Positions 25,393-34,765 of a stretch of 64,000 nt of DNA are shown piece after piece. The notes under the pieces were generated by a model that saw only the letters and a program-made list of their open reading frames with translations, was not told where the DNA came from and did no database searches. Position numbers and translations under genes: made by a program. Source of the DNA: Polaribacter huanghezhanensis (GTDB taxonomy: Bacteria > Bacteroidota > Bacteroidia > Flavobacteriales > Flavobacteriaceae); assembly GCF_030444335.1 (NCBI RefSeq), contig NZ_CP128595.1, positions 2,432,501-2,496,500 of the forward strand. The letters run 5' to 3'. How positions within the stretch are numbered: position 1 is the first letter of the stretch; the number at the start of each line of letters is the position of its first letter.

Positions 25393-26567
25393 GAAAACTT
25401 ACAGAAACAGAACAAGGAAAGATAAAATTACTGACCAAAAACCAAGTTTCTCTTACATTAATTGAACCAACAGAAACAGGTCTAAAGAAATCCATAATGG
25501 ATGCAACTGGTTCTGTACGAAGTTATTTGAAAAGTGAAAACATCCACGATTACGAATTACAAAAACAAGGTACAGAGAGCAAAATAATGATTCCAGCAAG
25601 TATTCATACAGGTTTTAATACTATAAAATCACAAGCATCTTTATATAGACCTACAACCAAAAAAGGAGACCCAAGAATCTGGTTTTATGGTTTGACAAAA
25701 ATCGCTGACCCAAATGATATTATTGCAATCACATATTACGATGATAGTTTTCAAGCTTTCAACTTGACAAAATTAGATGTTAATGTATTGATTAATTCTT
25801 CAATTCAAAATCCATTTCAGTATTTAATTAACGCAATCAATAATACAGAAAACGAAGTGGCATTTGAACTTTTAGAAATGTTAAGAAAAATTGCAAGTGC
25901 TGGCCCAATTCCTTCAATGGTAGATGCTGATACTTCTGTTGGTCGAACACTCGAAACAGCACTTGGAATAAATATCAATTCTTCTAAGGAACCTGATTAC
26001 AAAGGAATTGAGTTAAAGTCATTCAGAAATAGCAGAACAAACCGTAAAAATTTATTTGCCCAAGTACCAGATTGGAAATTGAGTAAATTTAAAAGTTCAG
26101 GAGAAATTTTAGAAACTTTTGGATATGAACGTGAAGATGATTTTAAATTGTATTGTACAGTTTCAGCAATAACTAGAAATTCACAAGGTTTAAACTTAAG
26201 GCTTGATAGTGACATTAAACAATTGATTGAAAATTCTGATAAACCAGAAGTTGGAGATTTTGTTGTTTGGACTTTGGACAAACTTCATAATCGATTAAGA
26301 GAAAAGCATAAAGAAACATTTTGGGTTGAAGCCGAAAGCACAACAATAAATAACCGAGAACATTTTCAATATAAACTAGTTGAGCATACAAAAAAGCCTA
26401 TTACTACACAATTTGATTTATTAATTGAACAAGGAATAATTACGCTTGACCATTTAATTAAACGAACAAAAACAGGAGGAGCAAAAGAAAAAGGTCCTAT
26501 TTTTAAAATCAAACCTGAAGGAATTGAGCTATTGTTTCCACCAAGTGAAAGTTATAGTTTAATCTAA
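25389..26567 (+). CDS. MvaI/BcnI-family type II restriction endonuclease
   Basis: This is a predicted DNA nuclease of 392 residues. The C-terminal half has the family pattern: DADTSVGRTLETALGI (Glu189), then the catalytic PDYKGIELKS with Asp203, Glu208 and Lys210, followed by a segment (TNRKNLFAQVPDW) expected to contact DNA. Characterised relatives cut within CC(W/S)GG-type sites, often as monomers that nick; the site here is unknown. The N-terminal 170 residues are extra relative to the roughly 240-residue MvaI/BcnI core and may add a targeting domain. It is the last gene of the operon; the next gene follows 204 bases later without a clear terminator. Confidence 0.82.
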   Translation: MRKLTETEQGKIKLLTKNQVSLTLIEPTETGLKKSIMDATGSVRSYLKSENIHDYELQKQGTESKIMIPASIHTGFNTIKSQASLYRPTTKKGDPRIWFYGLTKIADPNDIIAITYYDDSFQAFNLTKLDVNVLINSSIQNPFQYLINAINNTENEVAFELLEMLRKIASAGPIPSMVDADTSVGRTLETALGININSSKEPDYKGIELKSFRNSRTNRKNLFAQVPDWKLSKFKSSGEILETFGYEREDDFKLYCTVSAITRNSQGLNLRLDSDIKQLIENSDKPEVGDFVVWTLDKLHNRLREKHKETFWVEAESTTINNREHFQYKLVEHTKKPITTQFDLLIEQGIITLDHLIKRTKTGGAKEKGPIFKIKPEGIELLFPPSESYSLI

Positions 26568-26771
26568 ACGGTATAACAAAACTAAAAGCTAACGCATCCC
26601 ATTTTTAAAAAAACCCAATGCCCAACTAAAAACAAACTTAAGAGTCCCTTCATTTACAACTAAACACTAGCTAACAAATTCCAAAATTAGCAATACTTAA
26701 TTATTCAAAACAAAATCAATAGAGAAGCAATTTATTATTTTTAAATTCGCAGTATTCGATGTTATACAAAA

Positions 26772-29696
26772 ATGATTGACACTTCTATTTTAACTGTATT
26801 AGATGCTTCTTTAAAAGGAAGTCTCCTTTTTGATGCTTTACACAAGTCCATTTACGCAACCGATGCGTCTGTATATCGTAAGATTCCGTTGGCTGTTGCT
26901 TTTCCGAAAGATGTCGCAGACATTCAACAATTGATTGCTTTTGCAACCAAAAACGAGATTACGTTAATACCGAGAACCGCAGGAACTTCGTTGGCCGGAC
27001 AATGTGTTGGAGACGGAATTGTAGTAGATGTTTCTAAACATTTTACCAACATCATTTCTTTTGATAAAATACATCAAACGGTTACCGTACAACCTGGAGT
27101 TATTCGTGATGAATTGAATTTGTTTTTAAAACCCCACGATTTATTTTTTGGTCCAAATACCTCAACATCTAACCGCTGTATGATTGGCGGAATGGTTGGG
27201 AACAATTCTTCTGGAACTACTTCTATTCGCTACGGAGTTACTCGAGATAAAGTGATTTCTATTGATGCGATTTTGAGTGATGGAAGTTTGGCGACATTTT
27301 CTGAAATTTCTTCGGAAACCTTTAAACAGAAAATGGAATTAGAAACGCTGGAAGGAACTATTTACAAAGCCATTTATAGCGAATTGATTTTTGATGCGAA
27401 TCAAGAAGAAATTAAAAAAGAATTTCCGAAAGCAACCATTCACAGAAGAAATACGGGTTATGCCGTTGATGAATTTTTAACATCGGATTTGTTTGGTGGA
27501 ACAGCACCAACCATTAACGTGGCAAAATTCTTAGCAGGAAGTGAAGGAACCTTGGCCTTTTCTACTGCAATTACCTTGCAATTGGATGCCATTCAACCGA
27601 AAGAAAGTATTTTAATTACGTCGCATTTTAAAAGTATCAACGAAAGTTTAAAAGCCACGTTGGTTACCATGAATCACAACTTGTTTACCTGTGAATTGAT
27701 GGACAAAGCCATTTTAGATTGTACAAAAAACAACAGAGAACAAGCAAAAAACAGGTTCTTTTTACAAGGAGATCCTGAAGCCGTTTTAATGTTAGAAGTT
27801 GCAGCAAATTCTATTGAAGAAGCAGAAGTTTTGGCAAACAACGTGATTGCTGATTTAGAAAAAAATAACTTCGGATATCACCATCCAAAGATTTATGGAG
27901 ACGATATTCAAAAAATATTCGCCTTGCGAAAAGCAGGTTTAGGTTTGTTAGGAAATATGATTGGCGATAAAAAAGCCGTTGCGTGTATCGAAGACACCGC
28001 AGTTGCTTTAGAAGATTTGCCTAATTATATTGAAGAATTCACCAAAATAATGGATGCCTATCAACAAAAGGCCATTTATTATGCACACGCTGGCGCTGGT
28101 GAAATTCATTTACGCCCTATTTTAAATTTAAAGAAAAAAGAAGATGTGGTATTGTTCCGTAAAATTACCACAGAAACCGCAAAGCTTGTAAAGAAATACA
28201 ACGGTTCGTTTAGTGGAGAACACGGAGACGGAATTGTACGAGCAGAATTTATTCCGTTAATGATTGGTGAAGAAAACTACCAATTATTACGACGTATAAA
28301 AAAAGCATTTGATCCAAAGAATGTTTTTAACAAAGGTAAAATTACCGATGCTTTTCCGATGGATGAAAGTTTGCGGTATGCAATCGACCGAAAAGAACCA
28401 GTTATCAAAACCCTTCAAGATTTTTCAGAAAACGAAGGAATTTTAAAACTAGCAGAAAAATGTAATGGTTCTGGAGATTGTAGAAAACCTGTTTCTGCTG
28501 GCGGAACGATGTGTCCGAGTTACAGAGCCACCAAAAACGAAAAAGATACTACACGCGCAAGAGCAAACGCATTGCGTGAGTTTTTAACCAATTCTGAAGA
28601 ACCAAATAAGTTCAATCATCAAGAATTAAAAGAAGTCTTTGACTTGTGTTTGAGTTGCAAAGCCTGTGCTTCTGAATGTCCAAGTAATGTAGATGTTTCG
28701 GCTTTAAAAGCAGAGTTTTTATATCAATACCAAGAAACAAACGGCTATAGTTTTAGAAGTAAATTATTTGCGAATAATGTAAAATACAATCAATTAGGAA
28801 GCCTCACTCCTGCTCTAACGAATATGCTATTAAACACTTCGTTGTCAAAAGCGATTATGGGAATTGCACAAAAAAGAAGCGTTCCAAAATTGGCTTCAAG
28901 GACATTAAATAGCTGGTACAAAAAACGAAATGTCACTTCGAATTTGTCATCTCGAGCGGAGTCGAGAGGTAAAAAAGTATACCTATTCAACGACGAATTT
29001 ACCAATTATTACGATGTAGAAATCGGAAAAGACGCCATTTTTGTCTTGGAAAAATTAGGATATGCTGTAGAAGTCCTGCATCACAAAGAAAGCGGACGAA
29101 GTTTTATATCCAAAGGATTTTTAAAAGAAGCGAAACAAGTTTGTAACGAAAACATTGCTATTTTTAAAGATGTAATTTCTGATGCAACGCCGTTAATCGG
29201 AATAGAACCATCAGCAATTTTAACTTTTAGAGACGAATACATCAGATTGGCTGATGATAAAGTATCCGCGACAGAAATTGCGAAAAATGCATTTACTATT
29301 GAAGAGTTTTTAAACAACGAGCATCAAAAAGGAAATCTAGATACTTCTATATTTACATCAGCTTCTAAAACACTCAAAATTCACGGACATTGTCATCAAA
29401 AAGCATTGTCTAGTACAGCAGCGAGTTTTACTATTTTAAACATTCCAACAAATTATTCTGTAACCATTCTAAACACAGGTTGTTGCGGAATGGCAGGAAG
29501 TTTTGGCTACGAAAAAGAGCATTACGACTTGAGCATGCAAGTTGGAGAAGACACTTTGTTTCCGAAAGTTAGAAATTGTACCACAGACACAGAAATTGTT
29601 GCAGCTGGAACAAGTTGTCGTCATCAAATTTTTGATGGAACAGAACGCATTGCAAAACATCCAATTACCCTATTAAAAGAAGCTTTATCCAATTAA
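26772..29696 (+). CDS. FAD-linked oxidase fused to Fe-S/CCG reductase (D-2-hydroxyglutarate dehydrogenase/YdiJ-like)
   Basis: This is a 974-residue flavin and iron-sulfur dehydrogenase of D-2-hydroxyacids. The N-terminal FAD domain has RTAGTSLAGQCVGDGIV and IGGMVGNNSSGTTSIRYG; the cap ends with SGEHGDGIVRAEF near residue 490. Ferredoxin-like cysteines follow (NGSGDCRKP, GTMCPSYR, then CLSCKACASECPSN), and the C-terminal CCG domain has HGHCHQKAL and NTGCCGMAGSFG. A REP-like repeat is embedded in frame at 28946-28970, encoding LSSRAESRG between the Fe-S and CCG regions. It is monocistronic. Confidence 0.9.
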   Translation: MIDTSILTVLDASLKGSLLFDALHKSIYATDASVYRKIPLAVAFPKDVADIQQLIAFATKNEITLIPRTAGTSLAGQCVGDGIVVDVSKHFTNIISFDKIHQTVTVQPGVIRDELNLFLKPHDLFFGPNTSTSNRCMIGGMVGNNSSGTTSIRYGVTRDKVISIDAILSDGSLATFSEISSETFKQKMELETLEGTIYKAIYSELIFDANQEEIKKEFPKATIHRRNTGYAVDEFLTSDLFGGTAPTINVAKFLAGSEGTLAFSTAITLQLDAIQPKESILITSHFKSINESLKATLVTMNHNLFTCELMDKAILDCTKNNREQAKNRFFLQGDPEAVLMLEVAANSIEEAEVLANNVIADLEKNNFGYHHPKIYGDDIQKIFALRKAGLGLLGNMIGDKKAVACIEDTAVALEDLPNYIEEFTKIMDAYQQKAIYYAHAGAGEIHLRPILNLKKKEDVVLFRKITTETAKLVKKYNGSFSGEHGDGIVRAEFIPLMIGEENYQLLRRIKKAFDPKNVFNKGKITDAFPMDESLRYAIDRKEPVIKTLQDFSENEGILKLAEKCNGSGDCRKPVSAGGTMCPSYRATKNEKDTTRARANALREFLTNSEEPNKFNHQELKEVFDLCLSCKACASECPSNVDVSALKAEFLYQYQETNGYSFRSKLFANNVKYNQLGSLTPALTNMLLNTSLSKAIMGIAQKRSVPKLASRTLNSWYKKRNVTSNLSSRAESRGKKVYLFNDEFTNYYDVEIGKDAIFVLEKLGYAVEVLHHKESGRSFISKGFLKEAKQVCNENIAIFKDVISDATPLIGIEPSAILTFRDEYIRLADDKVSATEIAKNAFTIEEFLNNEHQKGNLDTSIFTSASKTLKIHGHCHQKALSSTAASFTILNIPTNYSVTILNTGCCGMAGSFGYEKEHYDLSMQVGEDTLFPKVRNCTTDTEIVAAGTSCRHQIFDGTERIAKHPITLLKEALSN
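28946..28970. repeat. REP-like element inside a coding sequence
   Basis: GTCATCTCGAGCGGAGTCGA then GAGGT matches the dispersed element found between genes at 58871 and 54456. Here it keeps the host reading frame open and contributes residues LSSRAESRG. Confidence 0.85.
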
Positions 29697-29762
29697 TAGA
29701 GCAATTATTAAAAACTTGTAAAAAAGTCGTAATTTAGTCATCTAAACTATAATCTACATAAA

Positions 29763-30155
29763 ATGATACAATCAAAATTTTTAAAAAGTAAGCTAGTACT
29801 CGGGATGTTCTTTTTTATTGCAACTATTGTGCTTACTTCAATGCAATCAAATGATATTAAAGATATTGATGGCAGATGGGATTACGAAGTTGAAGCTGCT
29901 GATGATACAATGACTGGCGAAATGACTATTAAAAAATCAGATGATAACTATACCGTTCAAATAGAAACTACCCAATTTGGTTCTTTAGAATTAGAAAATA
30001 TAGTACTAAATAACAATGTACTTAATGCAAATATTGATATTGAAGGTAATTCGATTGAATTTGAATTTAAGTTTGATGGAGATTCTATGTCTGGTTCTGT
30101 TAGCACTCCAGATGGAGACCTTGATATCAAAGCAAAAAGAAGGAAAGAACAATAA
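29763..30155 (+). CDS. small secreted beta-rich protein, unknown function
   Basis: This 130-residue protein has an N-terminal hydrophobic segment (VLGMFFFIATIVLTS), probably a signal peptide. The mature part is acidic with alternating strands (GRWDYEVEAADDTMTGEMTI; FEFKFDGDSMSGSVSTPDGD) and a basic tail. The WDY..TGEMTI..SGSVSTPDG pattern recalls short lipocalin-like proteins of Bacteroidota that are often neighbours of hydrolases. Function is not known. A terminator hairpin follows at 30177. Confidence 0.65.
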   Translation: MIQSKFLKSKLVLGMFFFIATIVLTSMQSNDIKDIDGRWDYEVEAADDTMTGEMTIKKSDDNYTVQIETTQFGSLELENIVLNNNVLNANIDIEGNSIEFEFKFDGDSMSGSVSTPDGDLDIKAKRRKEQ

Positions 30156-30176
30156 TGCGTTCTTGAAAATATATGA

Positions 30177-30219
30177 ATGTATTTGATACTTAAAATTTAG
30201 GTATTGAATACATTTTTTA
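30177..30219 (+). terminator. intrinsic terminator after the small secreted protein gene
   Basis: A 13-bp stem ATGTATTTGATAC / GTATTGAATACAT (two G-U pairs) with an AT-rich loop is followed by TTTTTTA. Confidence 0.75.
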
Positions 30220-30276
30220 TTTACAAATAAGACTTCATTTTTGTTTTTGTAAATTTAAAATCTAAACATTCCTATT

Positions 30277-31524
30277 TTGCAAAAACAACATAAATTTACT
30301 TCAATGTTTGCCTTGATTATTGCGGGCGAAGCTATTTTCTTATTACCTTTTATTTTAATGCGTGTTTTTAAACCCGTTATTAGAGAAGCCTTTTTAATTT
30401 CTGATGCTCAGATTGGTGAAGCACAAGCTTTGTATGGAATAACAGCTGTAATTTCTTATTTTTTTGGTGGTTTTATTGCTGATAAATGGGAAGCAAGAAA
30501 ATTATTGTCAATCTCATTAATACTAACAGCAATTGGTGGCTTTTGGATGACAATGATTCCGTCTATTTTTACATTAAAAATACTCTATGCTTTTTGGGGA
30601 GTTTCTACCATATTATTGTTTTGGGCTTCGCTAATTAAAGCAACAAGACAATGGGGAAATTCACATAACCAAGGGTTATCTTTTGGTTTATTAGATGGTG
30701 GAAGAGGTTTTTTTGCAGCAACTATTGCCTTATTTGGCGCAGCAATTTTGACTTATTTTTTTCCAGCCGAAGCTGTAAATATAACAATTGATCATAAAGT
30801 ACAAACCTTGCAATACATTATTGGAACTATAACTGCTATCGTTTTTTTAGTTTCTTTATTTGTTTGGTTTGTATTACCGAAAGAGAACGTTATAAAATCA
30901 AGTTCTAAAGAATTTCAATTCGATTTTAAACAAGCATTTCAATTAATGAAAAAACGAAAAGTAATCTATCATTCATTGATTATTTTTTGTGCGTATTGTG
31001 CTTATAAATTAACTGGAACTTACGGAACGTATGCTAAAGATGTTTGGAATTATTCGCTGGAAGAAGCTACTTATTTTGCTGTATTTATTCAATATTTAAG
31101 GCCAATCGCAGCAATTACTGTGGGTTGGATTGCTGATAAGTTTGTACCATCAAAATTAATTATTCCTTGTTTTACAATTTTAATTATTGCTTCTGCAATT
31201 TTAGGAATGGGCTTCTTTCATGATCAACTAATCTATTTATCATTCACTTTTTTTATATTTATGGCCCTGGGAACTTACGCATTAAGAGGTTTGTACTTTG
31301 CCATAATTGAAGAAACAAAAACACCTTTACAACTTACTGGAACCTTAGTCGGAATAATTTCTGTAGTTGGTTTTACCCCAGATATCTTTATGTCTTTGTT
31401 TATCGGCTATATGTTAGGGAAAGGCCCAACAATTGTAGAATATCAAAATTTATATTCGTTGTTTACTATTATTCCAATTATTGGTTTGTTAGCTGCAATT
31501 GGTTTTCGAAAAGCAATCAAATAA
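30277..31524 (+). CDS. MFS transporter
   Basis: This is a 415-residue inner-membrane permease with about twelve hydrophobic helices. Family landmarks are the GGFIADKWEARK loop between helices 2 and 3 and its counterpart VGWIADKFVPSK in the second half. The start at TTG (30277) is kept because HKFTSMFALIIAGEAIFLLP looks like the natural N-terminus; ATG at 30304 would cut into the first helix. Substrate is unknown; relatives include sugar and organic anion transporters. It ends convergently with valS. Confidence 0.8.
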   Translation: MQKQHKFTSMFALIIAGEAIFLLPFILMRVFKPVIREAFLISDAQIGEAQALYGITAVISYFFGGFIADKWEARKLLSISLILTAIGGFWMTMIPSIFTLKILYAFWGVSTILLFWASLIKATRQWGNSHNQGLSFGLLDGGRGFFAATIALFGAAILTYFFPAEAVNITIDHKVQTLQYIIGTITAIVFLVSLFVWFVLPKENVIKSSSKEFQFDFKQAFQLMKKRKVIYHSLIIFCAYCAYKLTGTYGTYAKDVWNYSLEEATYFAVFIQYLRPIAAITVGWIADKFVPSKLIIPCFTILIIASAILGMGFFHDQLIYLSFTFFIFMALGTYALRGLYFAIIEETKTPLQLTGTLVGIISVVGFTPDIFMSLFIGYMLGKGPTIVEYQNLYSLFTIIPIIGLLAAIGFRKAIK

Positions 31525-31555
31525 AAAAGCTCCCAATTATTGAGAACTTTTTTTA
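31525..31555. terminator. weak terminator hairpin between MFS gene and valS
   Basis: AAGCTCCCAA and TTGAGAACTT form an interrupted stem (two mismatches) around TTA, flanked by A and T runs on either side, so it could serve both convergent genes. Confidence 0.5.
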
Positions 31556-31562
31556 TTAACTG

Positions 31563-31617
31563 TGTCATCAGTCGCAGTCTAGATGTAAATTAGTTCTCGA
31601 CTGCGCTCGAACTGACA
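31563..31617. repeat. REP-like pair, left copy degenerate
   Basis: The right element TTCTCGACTGCGCTCGAACT at 31594-31613 is intact; the left mate (TCATCAGTCGCAGTCTAGAT) is degraded. It ends two bases before the valS stop codon. Confidence 0.7.
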
Positions 31618-31618
31618 T

Positions 31619-34255
31619 TTATTTTAAACCAGCTAAACTATTTTTAATCGTTTCAATTTTCGCTAACGTATCCGCTTCTTTTTTACGCTCCATCGTAATT
31701 ACTTGTTCTGGTGCATTACTTACAAAACGTTCGTTAGATAATTTCTTTGAAATTCCGAATAAAAAGCCTTCTGCCCTTTTTAACTCAGCTTGTAATTTTT
31801 CAATTTCCGCTTCCACATCAATATCCTCTACAGAAATGGGCACAAAGTACTCGTTCGATTTTACTCTGAAGGAAGCACCTTCAACTTTTTCTGAAACATA
31901 GGTAATTGCCGCTGCGTTTGTTAATTTCTGAATGACTACATCAAAATTTTGAGTAGCGTTTTCATTATTTACCACAAACAATTCAACGGTATCTTTAAAA
32001 GAAATATTCTTCTCTTTTCTGATGGTTCTAATTCCTGAAACCACATCTGTAATCATAGAAAAATTGGTAATCAACTCTTGATTGCTTTTTTTAGCTTCTG
32101 GCCATTTTGCAACAATCAATGCTTCATCTGGAGTTCTTTCTGTAATGTGTTGCCAAATTTCTTCTGATAAAAATGGCATAAATGGATGTAATATTTTTAA
32201 ATTATTTTCTAATACAGCAATAATGTCTGCATAGGTTTTTGCATCTATAGGTTGTTGATATGCAGGTTTTACAATTTCTAATAACCATGAAGAAAAATCG
32301 TCCATAATTAATTTATAAATTGCCATCAACGCATCTGATAATCTGTACTTACTAAAATGATCTTCAATTTCTGATAATGCTTTTTGAAACTTCGCTTCGT
32401 ACCAAGACAAACCAATTTTTGCAGTTTCTGGTTGTGTTAAAGTAGCATCAACTTCCCAACCTTTTATCAAACGAAACGCATTCCAAATTTTATTTGCAAA
32501 TTGTTTTCCTTGTTGACAAAGTGATTCATCAAACATTAAATCGTTTCCAGCAGCAGAACTTAATAACAACCCTACTCTTACTCCATCTGCGCCATAATCA
32601 TCAATCAACTTTAACGCATCAGGAGAATTTCCTAATGATTTCGACATTTTTCTACGTTCTTTATCACGTACCAAACCTGTTAAATACACATTGTTAAAAG
32701 GTTTCATGTCTTTATATTCGTATCCTGCGATAATCATACGCGCCACCCAGAAAAATAAAATATCTGGACCTGTAACTAAATCGTTTGTTGGATAATAATA
32801 TTTGATTTCTTCGTTTTCTGGATTTCTAATTCCGTCGAAAACCGACATTGGCCACAACCAAGAAGAAAACCACGTGTCTAGTGCGTCGTTATCTTGTTTT
32901 AAGTTTTGAGTTGTTAGTTTTGAGTTTTGAGTTTTCTCTTTTGCAAGTTCAAGTGCATCTTCTATATTTTCTGCAACCACAAAATCTTCTTTTCCGTCTC
33001 CGTAGAAATAGGCCGGAATTTGTTGTCCCCACCACAATTGACGAGAAATATTCCAATCACGAATATTTTCCATCCAATGACGATAGGTGTTTTCGAATTT
33101 CTTTGGATACAAATTGATTTCAGCATTTTCTCCTAAAACCGCTTCAATTGCAGGTTTTGCCAACTCTTCCATTTTTAAAAACCATTGATCTGACAATCTT
33201 GGTTCAATCACAGCTTTGGTTCTTTCAGAAGTTCCCACTTTGTTTAGGTGTTGTTCTGTTTTTACCAAGAATCCTTTTTCTTCTAATTCTTTGGTGATTT
33301 CTTTACGAACTACAAATCTGTCTTTCCCTTCATAATGCAATCCAAACGAATTTAAAGAAGCATCATCATTAAAAATATCAATTACTTCTAAGTTGTGTTT
33401 ATCGCCTAAAACTTTATCATTTTCATCATGTGCTGGTGTTACTTTTAAACAACCAGTTCCGAATTCTACATCCACATATTCATCTTCTATAATCGGAATT
33501 ATACGATTACACAAAGGCACAATTGCTTTCTTTCCTTTTAAATGTGTAAAACGTTCATCATTTGGATTGATACAAATTGCGGTATCTCCAAAAATAGTTT
33601 CAGGACGCGTTGTAGCAATTGTTAAGGTTTCCTCAGAACCTTCAATTTTGTATTCTAAATAATATAAATTTCCTTGTTTTTCAACATGAATTACTTCTTC
33701 ATCAGATAATGTTGTTTTTGCTTCAGGATCCCAATTTACCATTCTATAACCACGGTAAATTAAGCCTTTGTTGTACAAATCAACAAATACTTTAATCACA
33801 GATTCAGACATTTCTGGATCCATTGTAAAAGCCGTTCTGTCCCAATCACAAGAACATCCTAGTTTTTTTAATTGCTCTAAAATGATACCACCATATTCGT
33901 CTTTCCAATCAAAAGCATGCTGTAAAAATTCTTCTCTTGTTAAATCATTTTTACGAATTCCTTGTTCTTTTAATTTTGCAACCACTTTTGCTTCTGTAGC
34001 AATAGACGCATGATCGGTTCCGGGAACCCAACACGCATTTTTTCCTTGCAAACGAGCATGACGAATTAATACATCTTGAATGGTATTATTCAACATGTGT
34101 CCCATGTGTAAAACCCCAGTTACATTTGGCGGCGGAATTACAATTGTATATGGCTCTCTTTCATCTGGTGTTGAATGAAAATAATTATTCTTCATCCAGT
34201 AATCATACCATTTACTTTCTACACTTGTTGCAATATATTTAGAAGGAATTTCCAT
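31619..34255 (-). CDS. valS: valyl-tRNA synthetase
   Basis: This enzyme charges tRNA-Val and edits misactivated threonine. The start at 34255 ([13 protein letters not shown]) gives 878 residues, the usual length; eleven upstream codons are dropped. The class I signatures are [13 protein letters not shown] (HIGH box) and [12 protein letters not shown] (KMSKS), with the editing domain in between and a C-terminal coiled coil ([16 protein letters not shown]). A low-complexity 14-residue insertion (about [14 protein letters not shown]) lies just before [11 protein letters not shown] and is encoded by a 42-base heptamer repeat at 32896-32937. The gene should still be functional, since the insertion is in a surface-loop position. 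Confidence 0.96.
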   Translation of the reverse strand: MEIPSKYIATSVESKWYDYWMKNNYFHSTPDEREPYTIVIPPPNVTGVLHMGHMLNNTIQDVLIRHARLQGKNACWVPGTDHASIATEAKVVAKLKEQGIRKNDLTREEFLQHAFDWKDEYGGIILEQLKKLGCSCDWDRTAFTMDPEMSESVIKVFVDLYNKGLIYRGYRMVNWDPEAKTTLSDEEVIHVEKQGNLYYLEYKIEGSEETLTIATTRPETIFGDTAICINPNDERFTHLKGKKAIVPLCNRIIPIIEDEYVDVEFGTGCLKVTPAHDENDKVLGDKHNLEVIDIFNDDASLNSFGLHYEGKDRFVVRKEITKELEEKGFLVKTEQHLNKVGTSERTKAVIEPRLSDQWFLKMEELAKPAIEAVLGENAEINLYPKKFENTYRHWMENIRDWNISRQLWWGQQIPAYFYGDGKEDFVVAENIEDALELAKEKTQNSKLTTQNLKQDNDALDTWFSSWLWPMSVFDGIRNPENEEIKYYYPTNDLVTGPDILFFWVARMIIAGYEYKDMKPFNNVYLTGLVRDKERRKMSKSLGNSPDALKLIDDYGADGVRVGLLLSSAAGNDLMFDESLCQQGKQFANKIWNAFRLIKGWEVDATLTQPETAKIGLSWYEAKFQKALSEIEDHFSKYRLSDALMAIYKLIMDDFSSWLLEIVKPAYQQPIDAKTYADIIAVLENNLKILHPFMPFLSEEIWQHITERTPDEALIVAKWPEAKKSNQELITNFSMITDVVSGIRTIRKEKNISFKDTVELFVVNNENATQNFDVVIQKLTNAAAITYVSEKVEGASFRVKSNEYFVPISVEDIDVEAEIEKLQAELKRAEGFLFGISKKLSNERFVSNAPEQVITMERKKEADTLAKIETIKNSLAGLK
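32896..32937. repeat. heptamer array inside valS (6 x 7 bases)
   Basis: Six 7-base units on the + strand: GTTTTAA, GTTTTGA, GTTGTTA, GTTTTGA, GTTTTGA, GTTTTCT. The total of 42 bases is a multiple of three, so the valS frame is kept. The unit length equals that of the GTTATCA array near queD. Confidence 0.85.
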
Positions 34256-34377
34256 TCTTTGGCTTAATTTTTGAGATATAATCAGCAAAAATACAATTAT
34301 CTTAAAGAACAGAAAAGCAGTAGTTGAATTTTTAAATATAAGATTTAAAGTCTATTTTTATCTCTAATTTATTCCTT

Positions 34378-34764
34378 ATGAAATATTGTGTTTTACTGTT
34401 GTTCGTTTTCTTTACTTCGATGACTATTTTTGGTCAAAGTACTACAAAACCTGAGTTTAAATTTGTAAAAGAACTGATTAATTATGGTAAGGTAGTTCAA
34501 AATTCAGACGGACATAGAATCTTTGAGTTTACGAATGTTGGCAAAAGTCCGTTAATTATAACAGACATCAAAACTTCTTGCGATTGTGCAGTTCCTGAAA
34601 AACCAACAGCCCCAATTATGCCTGGAGAAAAAGGCACCATTACAGTTTCTTATGACACTTCTAAAATTGGTGGATTTTCTAAGCAAATTACCATTTTTTC
34701 AAACGCGAAAACAGAAATAAAAACCATAAGAATAAAAGGTTTTGTTGTGAAAAAAGCTTACTAA
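34378..34764 (+). CDS. secreted DUF1573 protein
   Basis: This 128-residue exported protein has a signal peptide ending MTIFGQ. The mature part is an immunoglobulin-like DUF1573 domain with the family core FTNVGKSPLIITDIKTSCDC followed by PIMPGEKGTITVSYDTS. Such proteins are abundant in Bacteroidota envelopes, with no established biochemical role. Its stop codon is two bases from that of the convergent protease-like gene at 34766. Confidence 0.88.
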   Translation: MKYCVLLLFVFFTSMTIFGQSTTKPEFKFVKELINYGKVVQNSDGHRIFEFTNVGKSPLIITDIKTSCDCAVPEKPTAPIMPGEKGTITVSYDTSKIGGFSKQITIFSNAKTEIKTIRIKGFVVKKAY

Positions 34765-34765
34765 T

